DNA of 64,000 bases, taken from Auanema rhodensis. Taxonomy: Eukaryota; Nematoda; Chromadorea; Rhabditida; Rhabditidae. Where the stretch lies: positions 62,001-126,000 of the forward strand of contig CAXKVF010000002.1 in assembly GCA_964057225.1 (NCBI GenBank). Direction: 5' to 3'. Shown in pieces: positions 27,213 through 42,363 of this stretch (its first letter is position 1; the number at the start of each line of letters is the position of its first letter). The translations under genes were made by a program, and so were the position numbers. The notes beneath the pieces were generated by a model. The model saw only the letters and a program-made list of their open reading frames with translations, searched no databases and had not been told where the DNA came from.

Positions 27213-29051
27213 TTGAAATGTACAACACAATTAGAAATCCCAATGTATTGTATCGAGGAAAAACTCAAGGAAGATGCATATTTATCGTCTGTATTGCACA
27301 TTTCAACACCGTGGAATGAAGTTTTAATACTGTTTTTTTCATATTTTCTTAGAGAATATACAAAACCTAAATATCTTCACTTGAAATCTACAACACAGTT
27401 TAAAATCGCAATATATTGTATCGAGGAAAAACTCAAGGAAGATGCATATTTATCGTCTGTATTGCACATTTCAACACCGTGGAATGATGTTGTAATACTG
27501 TTTTTTTCATATTTTCTTAAAGAATATACAAAACCTAAATATGTTCACTTGAAATGTACAACACAATTAGAAATCGCAATATATTGTATCGAGGAAAAAC
27601 TCAAGGAAGATGCATATTTATCGTCTGTATTGCACATTTCAACACGGTGGAATGAAGTTGTAATATTTTTTTTTTCATATTTTCTTAAAGAATATACAAA
27701 ACCTAAATATCTTCACATGAAATGTACAACACAATTAGAAATCGCAATATATTGTATCGAGGAAAAACTCAAGGAAGATGCATATTTATCGTCTGTATTG
27801 CACATTTCAACACCGTGGAATGATGTTGTAATACTGTTTTTTTCATATTTTCTTAAAGAATATACAAAACCTAAATATCTTCACTTGAAATGTACAACAC
27901 AGTTTAAAATCGCAATATATTGTATCGAGGAAAAACTCAAGGAAGATGCATATTTATCGTCTGTATTGCACATTTCAACACCGTGGAATGAAGTTTTAAT
28001 ACTGTTTTTTTCATATTTTCTTAGAGAATATACAAAACCTAAATATCTTCACTTGAAATGTACAACACAGTTTAAAATCGCAATATATTGTATCGAGGAA
28101 AAACTCAAGGAAGATGCATATTTATCGTCTGTATTGCACATTTCAACACCGTGGAATGAAGTTTTAATACTGTTTTTTTCATATTTTCTTAGAGAATATA
28201 CAAAACCTAAATATCTTCACATGAAATGTACAACACAATTAGAAATCGCAATATATTGTATCGAGGAAAAACTCAAGGAAGATGCATATTTATCGTCTGT
28301 ATTGCACATTTCAACACCGTGGAATGAAGTTTTAATACTGTTTTTTTCATATTTTCTTAAAGAATATACAAAACCTAAATATTTTCACTTGAAATGTACA
28401 ACACAGTTTAAAATCGCAATATATTGTATCGAGAAAAAACTCGAGGAAGATGCATATTTATCGTCTGTGTTGCACATTTCAACACGGTGGAATGAAGTTG
28501 TAATATTTTTTTTTTCATATTTTCTTAAAGAATATACAAAACCTAAATATCTTCACATGAAATGTACAACACAATTAGAAATCGCAATATATTGTATCGA
28601 GGAAAAACTCAAGGAAGATACATATTTATCGTCTGTATTGCACATTTCAACACCGTGGAATGAAGTTGTAATATTTTTTTTTTCATATTTTCTTAAAGAA
28701 TATACAGAACCTAAATATCTTCACATGAAATGTACAACACAATTAGAAATTGCAATATATTGTGTCGAGGAAAAACTCAAGGTAGATGCATATTTATCGT
28801 CTGTATTGCACATTTCAACACGGTGGAATGAAGTTGTAATATTTTTTTTTTCATATTTTCTCAAAGAATATACAAAACCTAAATATCTTCACATGAAATG
28901 TACAACACAATTAGAAATTGCAATATATTGTGTCGAGGAAAAACTCAAGGTAGATGCATATTTATCGTCTGTATTGCACATTTCAACACGGTGGAATGAA
29001 GTTGTAATATTTTTTTTTTCATATTTTTTTAAAGAATATACAAAACCTTAG
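27045..29051 (+). other. longest apparent open frame (668 codons), judged a satellite by-product
   Basis: Twelve monomers read through without a stop because the monomer is 56 codons long and one frame is open. It starts at TTG and ends at TAG in CCTTAGTATTTTCAC. The unit peptide contains a hydrophobic stretch VVILFFSYFL or VVIFFFSYFL. Against a gene: there is no unique start or end, introns, promoter or non-repeat domain. Recurrent variants mostly change amino acids (L/M, LE/FK, P/R, E/D, V/L, K/R), and stops and frameshifts are common in sister monomers. I do not recognise the peptide. Confidence 0.3.
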
Positions 29052-30236
29052 TATTTTCACTTGAAATGTACAACACAATTAGAAAACGCAATATATTGTA
29101 TCGAGGAAAAACTCAAGGAAGATGCATATTTATCGTCTGTATTGCACATTTCAACACCGTGGTATGAAGTTGTAATACTGTTTTTTTCATATTTTCTTAA
29201 AGAATATACAAAATCTTAGTATCTTCACTTGAAATGTACAACACAGTTTGAAATCGCAATATATTGTATCGAGGAAAAACTCAAGGAAGATGCATATTTA
29301 TCGTCTGTATTGCACATTTCAACACCGTGGAATGAAGTTGTAATATTTTTTTTTTCATATTTTCTTAAAGAATATACAAAACCTAAATATCTTCACTTGA
29401 AATGTACAACACAATTAGAAATCCCAATGTATTGTATCGAGGAAAAACTCAAGGAAGATGCATATTTATCGTCTGTATTGCACATTTCAACACCGTGGAA
29501 TGAAGTTTTAATACTGTTTTTTTCATATTTTCTTAGAGAATATACAAAACCTAAATATCTTCACTTGAAATGTACAACACAGTTTAAAATCGCAATATAT
29601 TGTATCGAGGAAAAACTCAAGGAAGATGCATATTTATCGTCTGTATTGCACATTTCAACACCGTGGAATGATGTTGTAATACTGTTTTTTTCATATTTTC
29701 TTAAAGAATATACAAAACCTAAATATGTTCACTTGAAATGTACAACACAATTAGAAATCGCAATATATTGTATCGAGGAAAAACTCAAGGAAGATGCATA
29801 TTTATCGTCTGTATTGCACATTTCAACACGGTGGAATGAAGTTGTAATATTTTTTTTTTCATATTTTCTTAAAGAATATACAAAACCTAAATATCTTCAC
29901 ATGAAATGTACAACACAATTAGAAATCGCAATATATTGTATCGAGGAAAAACTCAAGGAAGATGCATATTTATCGTCTGTATTGCACATTTCAACACCGT
30001 GGAATGATGTTGTAATACTGTTTTTTTCATATTTTCTTAAAGAATATACAAAACCTAAATATCTTCACTTGAAATGTACAACACAGTTTAAAATCGCAAT
30101 ATATTGTATCGAGGAAAAACTCAAGGAAGATGCATATTTATCGTCTGTATTGCACATTTCAACACCGTGGAATGAAGTTTTAATACTGTTTTTTTCATAT
30201 TTTCTTAGAGAATATACAAAACCTAAATATCTTCAC

Positions 30237-30379
30237 TTGAAATGTACAACACAGTTCAAAATCGCAAGGAAGATGCATATTTATCGTCTGTATTGCATAT
30301 TTCAACACCGTGGAATGAAGTTTTAATACTGTTTTTTTCATATTTTCTTAGAGAATATACAAAACCTAAATATCTTCAC
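30237..30379 (+). repeat. truncated monomer (143 bp) without insertion, locus B
   Basis: It has the same junction as at 22032, with a private GCATATTTC in place of GCACATTTC (about 30298). Confidence 0.9.
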
Positions 30380-32990
30380 TTGAAATGTACAACACAGTTT
30401 AAAATCGCAATATATTGTATCGAGGAAAAACTCAAGGAAGATGCATATTTATCGTCTGTATTGCACATTTCAACACGGTGGAATGAAGTTGTAATATTTT
30501 TTTTTCATATTTTCTTAAAGAATATACAAAACCTAAATATCTTCACATGAAATGTACAACACAATTAGAAATTGCAATATATTGTATCGAGGAAAAACTC
30601 AAGGAAGATGCATATTTATCGTCTGTATTGCACATTTCAACACCGTGGAATGAAGTTGTAATACTGTTTTTTTCATATTTTCTTAAAGAATATACAAAAC
30701 CTAAATATCTTCACTTGAAATGTACAACACAGTTTAAAATCGCAATATATTGTATCGAGAAAAAACTCGAGGAAGATGCATATTTATCGTCTGTGTTGCA
30801 CATTTCAACACGGTGGAATGAAGTTGTAATATTTTTTTTTTCATATTTTCTTAAAGATTATACAAAACCTAAATATCTTCACTTGAAATGTACAACACAA
30901 TTAGAAATCGCAATATATTGTATCGAGGAAAAACTCAAGGAAGATGCATATTTATCGTCTGTATTGCACATTTGAACACCGTGATATGAAGTTGTAATAC
31001 TGTTTTTTTCATATTTTCTTAAAGAATATACAAAACCTAAATATGTTCACTTGAAATGTACAACACAATTAGAAATCGCAATATATTGTATCGAGGAAAA
31101 ACTCAAGGAAGATGCATATTTATCGTCTGTATTGCACATTTCAACACGGTGGAATGAAGTTGTAATATTTTTTTTTTCATATTTTCTTAAAGAATATACA
31201 AAACCTAAATATCTTCACATGAAATGTACAACACAATTAGAAATCGCAATATATTGTATCGAGGAAAAACTCAAGGAAGATGCATATTTATCGTCTGTAT
31301 TGCACATTTCAACACCGTGGAATGATGTTGTAATACTGTTTTTTTCATATTTTCTTAAAGAATATACAAAACCTAAATATCTTCACTTGAAATGTACAAC
31401 ACAGTTTAAAATCGCAATATATTGTATCGAGAAAAAACTCGAGGAAGATGCATATTTATCGTCTGTGTTGCACATTTCAACACGGTGGAATGAAGTTGTA
31501 ATATTTTTTTTTTCATATTTTCTTAAAGAATATACAAAACCTAAATATCTTCACATGAAATGTACAACACAATTAGAAATCGCAATATATTGTATCCAGG
31601 AAAAACTCAAGGAAGATGCATATTTATCGTCTGTATTGCACATTTCAACACGGTGGAATGAAGTTATAATATTTTTTTTTTCATATTTTCTTAAAGAATA
31701 TACAAAACCTAAATATCTTCACTTGAAATGTACAACACAGTTTAAAATCGCAATATATTGTATCGAGAAAAAACTCGAGGAAGATGCATATTTATCGTCT
31801 GTGTTGCACATTTCAACACGGTGGAATGAAGTTGTAATATTTTTTTTTTCATATTTTCTTAAAGAATATACAAAACCTAAATATCTTCACATGAAATGTA
31901 CAACACAATTAGAAATCGCAATATATTGTATCCAGGAAAAACTCAAGGAAGATGCATATTTATCGTCTGTATTGCACATTTCAACACCGTGGTATGAAGT
32001 TGTAATACTGTTTTTTTCATATTTTCTTAAAGAATATACAAAACCTAAATATCTTCATTTGAAATGTACAACACAGTTTAAAATCGCAATATATTGTATC
32101 GAGAAAAAACTCGAGGAAGATGCATATTTATCGTCTGTGTTGCACATTTCAACACGGTGGAATGAAGTTGTAATATTTTTTTTTTCATATTTTCTTAAAG
32201 AATATACAAAACCTAAATATCTTCACATGAAATGTACAACACAATTAGAAATCGCAATATATTGTATCGAGGAAAAACTCAAGGAAGATACATATTTATC
32301 GTCTGTATTGCACATTTCAACACCGTGGAATGAAGTTGTAATATTTTTTTTTCATATTTTCTTAAAGAATATACAAAACCTAAATATCTTCACATGAAAT
32401 GTACAACACAATTAGAAATTGCAATATATTGTGTCGAGGAAAAACTCAAGGTAGATGCATATTTATCGTCTGTATTGCACATTTCAACACCGTGGAATGA
32501 AGTTGTAATATTTTTTTTTTCATATTTTCTTAAAGAATATACAAAACCTTAGTATTTTCACTTGAAATGTACAACACAATTAGAAAACGCAATATATTGT
32601 ATCGAGGAAAAACTCAAGGAAGATGCATATTTATCGTCTGTATTGCACATTTCAACACCGTGGAATGAAGTTGTAATACTGTTTTTTTCATATTTTCTTA
32701 AAGAATATACAAAACCTAAATATCTTCACTTGAAATGTACAACACAGTTTAAAATCGCAATATATTGTATCGAGAAAAAACTCAAGGAAGATGCATATTT
32801 ATCGTCTGTATTGCACATTTCAACACGGTGGAATGAAGTTGTAATATTTTTTTTTTCATATTTTCTTAAAGAATATACAAAACCTTAGTATTTTCACTTG
32901 AAATGTACAACACAATTAGAAAACGCAATATATTGTATCGAGAAAAAACTCAAGGAAGATGCATATTTATCGTCTGTATTGCACATTTCA
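30255..32990 (+). repeat. satellite block with ATCCAGG monomers
   Basis: Only monomers are present. Three or more carry the subtypes ATCCAGGAA (about 31594 and 31930) and GAAGTTATAATA (about 31672), shared with 14.7 kb and 52 kb. The CATTTGAACACCGTGATATG marker recurs at about 30970. Confidence 0.83.
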
Positions 32991-35900
32991 ACACCGTGGA
33001 ATGAAGTTGTAATATTTTTTTTTTCATATTTTCTTAAAGAATATACAAAACCTTAGTATTTTCACTTGAAATGTACAACACAATTAGAAAACGCAATATA
33101 TTGTATCGAGGAAAAACTCAAGGAAGATGCATATTTATCGTCTGTATTGCACATTTCAACACCGTGGAATGAAGTTGTAATACTGTTTTTTTCATATTTT
33201 CTTAAAGAATATACAAAACCTAAATATCTTCACTTGAAATGTACAACACAGTTTAAAATCGCAATATATTGTATCGAGAAAAAACTCAAGGAAGATGCAT
33301 ATTTATCGTCTGTATTGCACATTTCAACACGGTGGAATGAAGTTGTAATATTTTTTTTTTTCATATTTTCTTAAAGAATATACAAAACCTTAGTATCTTC
33401 ACTTGAAATGTACAACACAATTAGAAAACGCAATATATTGTATCGAGGAAAAACTCAAGGAAGATGCATATTTATCGTCTGTATTGCACATTTCAACACC
33501 GTGGAATGAAGTTGTAATACTGTTTTTTTCATATTTTCTTAAAGAATATACAAAACCTAAATATCTTCATTTGAAATGTACAACACAGTTTAAAATCGCA
33601 ATATATTGTATCGAGAAAAAACTCGAGGAAGATGCATATTTATCGTCTGTGTTGCACATTTCAACACGGTGGAATGAAGTTGTAATATTTTTTTTTTCAT
33701 ATTTTCTTAAAGAATATACAAAACCTAAATATCTTCACATGAAATGTACAACACAATTAGAAATCGCAATATATTGTATCGAGGAAAAACTCAAGGAAGA
33801 TACATATTTATCGTCTGTATTGCACATTTCAACACCGTGGAATGAAGTTGTAATATTTTTTTTTCATATTTTCTTAAAGAATATACAAAACCTAAATATC
33901 TTCACATGAAATGTACAACACAATTAGAAATTGCAATATATTGTGTCGAGGAAAAACTCAAGGTAGATGCATATTTATCGTCTGTATTGCACATTTCAAC
34001 ACCGTGGAATGAAGTTGTAATACTGTTTTTTTCATATTTTCTTAAAGAATATACAAAACCTTAGTATTTTCACTTGAAATGTACAACACAATTAGAAAAC
34101 GCAATATATTGTATCGAGGAAAAACTCAAGGAAGATGCATATTTATCGTCTGTATTGCACATTTCAACACCGTGGAATGAAGTTGTAATACTGTTTTTTT
34201 CATATTTTCTTAAAGAATATACAAAACCTAAATATTTTCACTTGAAATGTACAACACAGTTTAAAATCGCAATATATTGTATCGAGAAAAAACTCGAGGA
34301 AGATGCATATTTATCGTCTGTGTTGCACATTTCAACACGGTGGAATGAAGTTGTAATATTTTTTTTTTTCATATTTTCTTAAAGAATATACAAAACCTAA
34401 ATATCTTCACATGAAATGTACAACACAATTAGAAATCGCAATATATTGTATCGAGGAAAAACTCAAGGAAGATACATATTTATCGTCTGTATTGCACATT
34501 TCAACACCGTGGAATGTAGTTGTAATATTTTTTTTTTCATATTTTCTTAAAGAATATACAAAACCTAAATATCTTCACATGAAATGTACAACACAATTAG
34601 AAATTGCAATATATTGTGTCTAGGAAAAACTCAAGGTAGATGCATATTTATCGTCTGTATTGCACATTTCAACACGGTGGAATGAAGTTGTAATATTTTT
34701 TTTTTCATATTTTCTTAAAGAATATACAAAACCTTAGTATTTTCACTTGAAATGTACAACACAATTAGAAAACGCAATATATTGTATCGAGGAAAAACTC
34801 AAGGAAGATGCATATTTATCGTCTGTATTGCACATTTCAACACCGTGGTATGAAGTTGTAATACTGTTTTTTTCATATTTTCTTAAAGAATATACAAAAC
34901 CTAAATATCTTCACTTGAAATGTACAACACAGTTTAAAATCACAATATATTGTATCGAGAAAAAACTCAAGGAAGATGCATATTTATCGTCTGTATTGCA
35001 CATTTCAACACCGTGGTATGAAGTTGTAATACTGTTTTTTTCATATTTTCTCAAGGAATATACAAAACCTAAATATCTTCACATGAAATGTACAACACAA
35101 TTAGAAATTGCAATATATTGTGTCTAGGAAAAACTCAAGGTAGATGCATATTTATCGTCTGTATTGCACATTTCAACACGGTGGAATGAAGTTGTAATAT
35201 ATTTTTTTTCATATTTTCTTAAAGAATATACAAAACCTTAGTATTTTCACTTGAAATGTACAACACAATTAGAAAACGCAATATATTGTATCGAGGAAAA
35301 ACTCAAGGAAGATGCATATTTATCGTCTGTATTGCACATTTCAACACCGTGGTATGATGTTGTAATACTGTTTTTTTCATATTTTCTTAAAGAATATACA
35401 AAACCTAAATATCTTCACTTGAAATGTACAACACAATTAGAAATCGCAATATATTGTATCGAGGAAAAACTCAAGGAAGATGCATATTTATCGTCTGTAT
35501 TGCACATTTCAACACCGTGGTATGAAGTTGTAATACTGTTTTTTTCATATTTTCTTAAAGAATATACAAAACCTTAATATGTTCACTTGAAATTTACAAC
35601 ACAATTAGAAATCGCAATATATTGTATCGAGGAAAAACTCAAGGAAGATGCATATTTATCGTCTGTATTGCACATTTCAACACCGTGGAATGAAGTTTTA
35701 ATACTGTTTTTTTCATATTTTCTTAGAGAATATACAAAACCTAAATATCTTCACTTGAAATGTACAACACAGTTTAAAATCGCAATATATTGTATCGAGG
35801 AAAAACTCAAGGAAGATGCATATTTATCGTCTGTATTGCACATTTCAACACGGTGGAATGAAGTTGTAATATTTTTTTTTTCATATTTTCTTAAAGAATA

Positions 35901-38663
35901 TACAAAACCTAAATATCTTCACATGAAATGTACAACACAATTAGAAATCGCAATATATTGTATCGAGGAAAAACTCAAGGAAGATGCATATTTATCGTCT
36001 GTATTGCACATTTCAACACCGTGGAATGAAGTTGTAATACTGTTTTTTTCATATTTTCTTAAAGAATATACAAAACCTAAATATTTTCACTTGAAATGTA
36101 CAACACAGTTTAAAATCGCAATATATTGTATCGAGAAAAAACTCGAGGAAGATGCATATTTATCGTCTGTGTTGCACATTTCAACACGGTGGAATGAAGT
36201 TGTAATATTTTTTTTTTTCATATTTTCTTAAAGAATATACAAAACCTAAATATCTTCACATGAAATGTACAACACAATTAGAAATCGCAATATATTGTAT
36301 CGAGGAAAAACTCAAGGAAGATGCATATTTATCGTCTGTATTGCACATTTCAACACCGTGGTATGATGTTGTAATACTGTTTTTTTCATATTTTCTTAAA
36401 GAATATACAAAACCTAAATATCTTCACTTGAAATGTACAACACAGTTTAAAATTGCAATATATTGTATCGAGGAAAAACTCAAGGAAGATGCATATTTAT
36501 CGTCTGTATTGCACATTTCAACACCGTGGAATGAAGTTGTAATATTTTTTTTTTCATATTTTCTTAAAGAATATACAAAACCTAAATATCTTCACTTGAA
36601 ATGTACAACACAATTAGAAAACGCAATATATTGTATCGAGGAAAAACTCAAGGAAGATGCATATTTATCGTCTGTATTGCACATTTCAACACCGTGGTAT
36701 GAAGTTGTAATACTGTTTTTTTCATATTTTCTTAAAGAATATACAGTACCTAAATATCTTCACATGAAATGTACAACACAATTAGAAATTGCAATATATT
36801 GTGTCGAGGAAAAACTCAAGGTAGATGCATATTTATCGTCTGTATTGCACATTTCAACACCGTGGAATGAAGTTTTAATACTGTTTTTTTCATATTTTCT
36901 TAGAGAATATACAAAACCTAAATATCTTCACTTGAAATGTACAACACAGTTTAAAATCGCAATATATTGTATCGAGGAAAAACTCAAGGAAGATGCATAT
37001 TTATCGTCTGTATTGCACATTTCAACACCGTGGTATGATGTTGTAATACTGTTTTTTTCATATTTTCTTAAAGAATATACAAAACCTAAATATCTTCACT
37101 TGAAATGTACAACACAGTTTAAAATCGCAATATATTGTATCGAGGAAAAACTCAAGGAAGATGCATATTTATCGTCTGTATTGCACATTTCAACACCGTG
37201 GAATGAAGTTGTAATATTTTTTTTTCATATTTTCTTAAAGAATATACAAAACCTTAGTATCTTCACTTGAAATGTAAAATACAGTTTAAAATCGCAATAT
37301 ATTGTATCGAGGAAAAACTGGAGGAAGATGCATATTATCGTCTGTATTGCACATTTCAACACCGTGGAATGAAGTTGTAATATTTTTTTTTTCATAGTTT
37401 CTTAAAGAATATACAAAACCTAAATATCTTCACATGAAATGTACAACACAATTAGAAATCGCAATATATTGTATCGAGGAAAAACTCAAGGAAGATGCAT
37501 ATTTATCGTCTGTATTGCACATTTCAACACTGTGAAATGAAGTTGTAATATTTTTTTTTTCATATTTTCTTAAAGAATATACAAAACCTAAATATCTTCA
37601 TATGAAATGTACAACACAATTAGAAATCGCAATATATTGTATCGAGGAAAAACTCAAGGAAGATGCATATTTATCGTCTGTATTGCACATTTCAACACCG
37701 TGGAATGAAGTTGTAATATTTTTTTTTTCATATTTTCTTAAAGAATATACAAAACCTAAATATCTTCACTTGAAATGTACAACACAATTAGAAAACGCAA
37801 TATATTGTATCGAGGAAAAACTCAAGGAAGATGCATATTTATCGTCTGTATTGCACATTTCAACACCGTGGTATGAAGTTGTAATACTGTTTTTTTCATA
37901 TTTTCTTAAAGAATATACAAAACCTAAATATCTTCACATGAAATGTACAACACAATTAGAAATTGCAATATATTGTGTCGAGGAAAAACTCAAGGTAGAT
38001 GCATATTTATCGTCTGTATTGCACATTTCAACACCGTGGAATGAAGTTTTAATACTGTTTTTTTCATATTTTCTTAGAGAATATACAAAACCTAAATATC
38101 TTCACTTGAAATGTACAACACAGTTTAAAATCGCAATATATTGTATCGAGGAAAAACTCAAGGAAGATGCATATTTATCGTCTGTATTGTACATTTCAAC
38201 ACCGTGGTATGATGTTGTAATACTGTTTTTTTCATATTTTCTTAAAGAATATACAAAACCTAAATATCTTCACTTGAAATGTACAACACAGTTTAAAATT
38301 GCAATATATTGTATCGAGGAAAAACTCAAGGAAGATGCATATTTATCGTCTGTATTGCACATTTCAACACGGTGGAATGAAGTTGTAATATTTTTTTTTT
38401 CATATTTTCTTAAAGAATATACAAAACCTAAATATCTTCACATGAAATGTACAACACAATTAGAAATCGCAATATATTGTATCGAGGAAAAACTCAAGGA
38501 AGATGCATATTTATCGTCTGTATTGCACATTTCAACACCGTGGAATGAAGTTGTAATACTGTTTTTTTCATATTTTCTTAAAGAATATACAAAACCTAAA
38601 TATTTTCACTTGAAATGTACAACACAGTTTAAAATCGCAATATATTGTATCGAGAAAAAACTC
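32991..38663 (+). repeat. satellite block with 9-monomer and 35-monomer relatives
   Basis: Only monomers are present. Segment ~32,990-33,850 recurs at ~38,870-39,730, offset 5,880 bp, exactly 35 monomers. The GTGTCTAGG stop variant occurs at ~34617, ~35121 and ~38817. The TGTAAAATACAG/ACTGGAGG/CATATTATCG haplotype occurs at ~37275-37340, followed by TCATAGTTTC and CACTGTGAAATG monomers. Confidence 0.82.
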
Positions 38664-41289
38664 GAGGAAGATGCATATTTATCGTCTGTGTTGCACATTT
38701 CAACACGGTGGAATGAAGTTGTAATATTTTTTTTTTCATATTTTCTTAAAGAATATACAAAACCTAAATATCTTCACTTGAAATGTACAACACAATTAGA
38801 AATTGCAATATATTGTGTCTAGGAAAAACTCAAGGTAGATGCATATTTATCGTCTGTATTGCACATTTCAACACGGTGGAATGAAGTTGTAATATTTTTT
38901 TTTTCATATTTTCTTAAAGAATATACAAAACCTTAGTATTTTCACTTGAAATGTACAACACAATTAGAAAACGCAATATATTGTATCGAGGAAAAACTCA
39001 AGGAAGATGCATATTTATCGTCTGTATTGCACATTTCAACACCGTGGAATGAAGTTGTAATACTGTTTTTTTCATATTTTCTTAAAGAATATACAAAACC
39101 TAAATATCTTCACTTGAAATGTACAACACAGTTTAAAATCGCAATATATTGTATCGAGAAAAAACTCAAGGAAGATGCATATTTATCGTCTGTATTGCAC
39201 ATTTCAACACGGTGGAATGAAGTTGTAATATTTTTTTTTTTCATATTTTCTTAAAGAATATACAAAACCTTAGTATCTTCACTTGAAATGTACAACACAA
39301 TTAGAAAACGCAATATATTGTATCGAGGAAAAACTCAAGGAAGATGCATATTTATCGTCTGTATTGCACATTTCAACACCGTGGAATGAAGTTGTAATAC
39401 TGTTTTTTTCATATTTTCTTAAAGAATATACAAAACCTAAATATCTTCATTTGAAATGTACAACACAGTTTAAAATCGCAATATATTGTATCGAGAAAAA
39501 ACTCGAGGAAGATGCATATTTATCGTCTGTGTTGCACATTTCAACACGGTGGAATGAAGTTGTAATATTTTTTTTTTCATATTTTCTTAAAGAATATACA
39601 AAACCTAAATATCTTCACATGAAATGTACAACACAATTAGAAATCGCAATATATTGTATCGAGGAAAAACTCAAGGAAGATACATATTTATCGTCTGTAT
39701 TGCACATTTCAACACCGTGGAATGAAGTTGTAATATTTTTTTTTTCATATTTTCTTAAAGAATATACAAAACCTAAATATCTTCACATGAAATGTACAAC
39801 ACAATTAGAAATTGCAATATATTGTGTCGAGGAAAAACTCAAGGTAGATGCATATTTATCGTCTGTATTGCACATTTCAACACCGTGGAATGAAGTTGTA
39901 ATACTGTTTTTTTCATATTTTCTTAAAGAATATACAAAACCTTAGTATTTTCACTTGAAATGTACAACACAATTAGAAAACGCAATATATTGTATCGAGG
40001 AAAAACTCAAGGAAGATGCATATTTATCGTCTGTATTGCACATTTCAACACCGTGGAATGAAGTTGTAATACTGTTTTTTTCATATTTTCTTAAAGAATA
40101 TACAAAACCTAAATATCTTCACTTGAAATGTACAACACAGTTTAAAATCGCAATATATTGTATCGAGAAAAAACTCAAGGAAGATGCATATTTATCGTCT
40201 GTGTTGCACATTTCAACACGGTGGAATGAAGTTGTAATATTTTTTTTTTCATATTTTCTTAAAGAATATACAAAACCTAAATATCTTCACTTGAAATGTA
40301 CAACACAATTAGAAATTGCAATATATTGTGTCTAGGAAAAACTCAAGGTAGATGCATATTTATCGTCTGTATTGCACATTTCAACACGGTGGAATGAAGT
40401 TGTAATATTTTTTTTTTCATATTTTCTTAAAGAATATACAAAACCTTAGTATTTTCACTTGAAATGTACAACACAATTAGAAAACGCAATATATTGTATC
40501 GAGGAAAAACTCAAGGAAGATGCATATTTATCGTCTGTATTGCACATTTCAACACCGTGGAATGAAGTTGTAATACTGTTTTTTTCATATTTTCTTAAAG
40601 AATATACAAAACCTAAATATCTTCACTTGAAATGTACAACACAGTTTAAAATCGCAATATATTGTATCGAGAAAAAACTCAAGGAAGATGCATATTTATC
40701 GTCTGTATTGCACATTTCAACACGGTGGAATGAAGTTGTAATATTTTTTTTTTTCATATTTTCTTAAAGAATATACAAAACCTTAGTATCTTCACTTGAA
40801 ATGTACAACACAATTAGAAAACGCAATATATTGTATCGAGGAAAAACTCAAGGAAGATGCATATTTATCGTCTGTATTGCACATTTCAACACCGTGGAAT
40901 GAAGTTGTAATACTGTTTTTTTCATATTTTCTTAAAGAATATACAAAACCTAAATATCTTCATTTGAAATGTACAACACAGTTTAAAATCGCAATATATT
41001 GTATCGAGAAAAAACTCGAGGAAGATGCATATTTATCGTCTGTGTTGCACATTTCAACACGGTGGAATGAAGTTGTAATATTTTTTTTTTCATATTTTCT
41101 TAAAGAATATACAAAACCTAAATATCTTCACATGAAATGTACAACACAATTAGAAATCGCAATATATTGTATCGAGGAAAAACTCAAGGAAGATACATAT
41201 TTATCGTCTGTATTGCACATTTCAACACCGTGGAATGAAGTTGTAATATTTTTTTTTTCATATTTTCTTAAAGAATATACAAAACCTTA
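38664..41289 (+). repeat. 9-monomer duplication (1,513-bp offset)
   Basis: Segment 38664-39776 matches 40177-41289 at an offset of nine monomers plus one base. The extra base comes from an 11-T tract (39232 and 40745). The limits are GAG/AAG on the left (38663/40176) and CCTAAA/CCTTAG on the right. Confidence 0.85.
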
Positions 41290-42363
41290 GTATTTTCACT
41301 TGAAATGTACAACACAATTAGAAAACGCAATATATTGTATCGAGGAAAAACTCAAGGAAGATGCATATTTATCGTCTGTATTGCACATTTCAACACCGTG
41401 GTATGAAGTTGTAATACTGTTTTTTTCATATTTTCTTAAAGAATATACAAAATCTTAGTATCTTCACTTGAAATGTACAACACAGTTTGAAATCGCAATA
41501 TATTGTATCGAGGAAAAACTCAAGGAAGATGCATATTTATCGTCTGTATTGCACATTTCAACACCGTGGAATGAAGTTGTAATATTTTTTTTTTTCATAT
41601 TTTCTTAAAGAATATACAAAACCTTAGTATTTTCACTTGAAATGTACAACACAATTAGAAAACGCAATATATTGTATCGAGGAAAAACTCAAGGAAGATG
41701 CATATTTATCGTCTGTATTGCACATTTCAACACGGTGGAATGAAGTTGTAATATTTTTTTTTTCATATTTTCTTAAAGAATATACAAAACCTAAATATCT
41801 TCACATGAAATGTACAACACAATTAGAAATCGCAATATATTGTATCGAGGAAAAACTCAAGGAAGATGCATATTTATCGTCTGTATTGCACATTTCAACA
41901 CCGTGATATGAAGTTGTAATACTGTTTTTTTCATATTTTCTTAAAGAATATACAAAACCTAAATATCTTCACATGAAATGTACAACACAATTAGAAATCG
42001 CAATATATTGTATCGAGGAAAAACTCAAGGAAGATGCATATTTATCGTCTGTATTGCACATTTCAACACCGTGGAATGAAGTTGTAATACTGTTTTTTTC
42101 ATATTTTCTTAAAGAATATACAAAACCTAAATATTTTCACTTGAAATGTACAACACAATTAGAAATCGCAATATATTGTATCGAGGAAAAACTCAAGGAA
42201 GATGCATATTTATCGTCTGTATTGCACATTTCAACACCGTGGAATGAAGTTGTAATACTGTTTTTTTCATATTTTCTTAAAGAATATACAAAACCTAAAT
42301 ATTTTCACTTGAAATGTACAACACAGTTTAAAATCGCAATATATTGTATCGAGAAAAAACTCG
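41290..42363 (+). repeat. satellite block, mixed monomers
   Basis: About six monomers are present, including a CCGTGGTATG type, a CCTTAG type with an 11-T tract (about 41585) and a CCGTGATATG type (about 41902). There is no gene or unique DNA. Confidence 0.85.

Larger units (their letters stand above)
26250..30254 (+). repeat. 13-monomer duplication (2,184-bp period)
   Basis: Segment ~26250-28070 matches ~28434-30254 at an offset of exactly 13 monomers. Differences seen are few, for example AAATCTAC at 27387 versus AAATGTAC, and TTCTCAAAG near 28858 versus TTCTTAAAG. Both copies carry the uncommon ATCCCAATGTATTG monomer (27237 and 29421). The second copy is followed by a truncated monomer. 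Confidence 0.87.
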
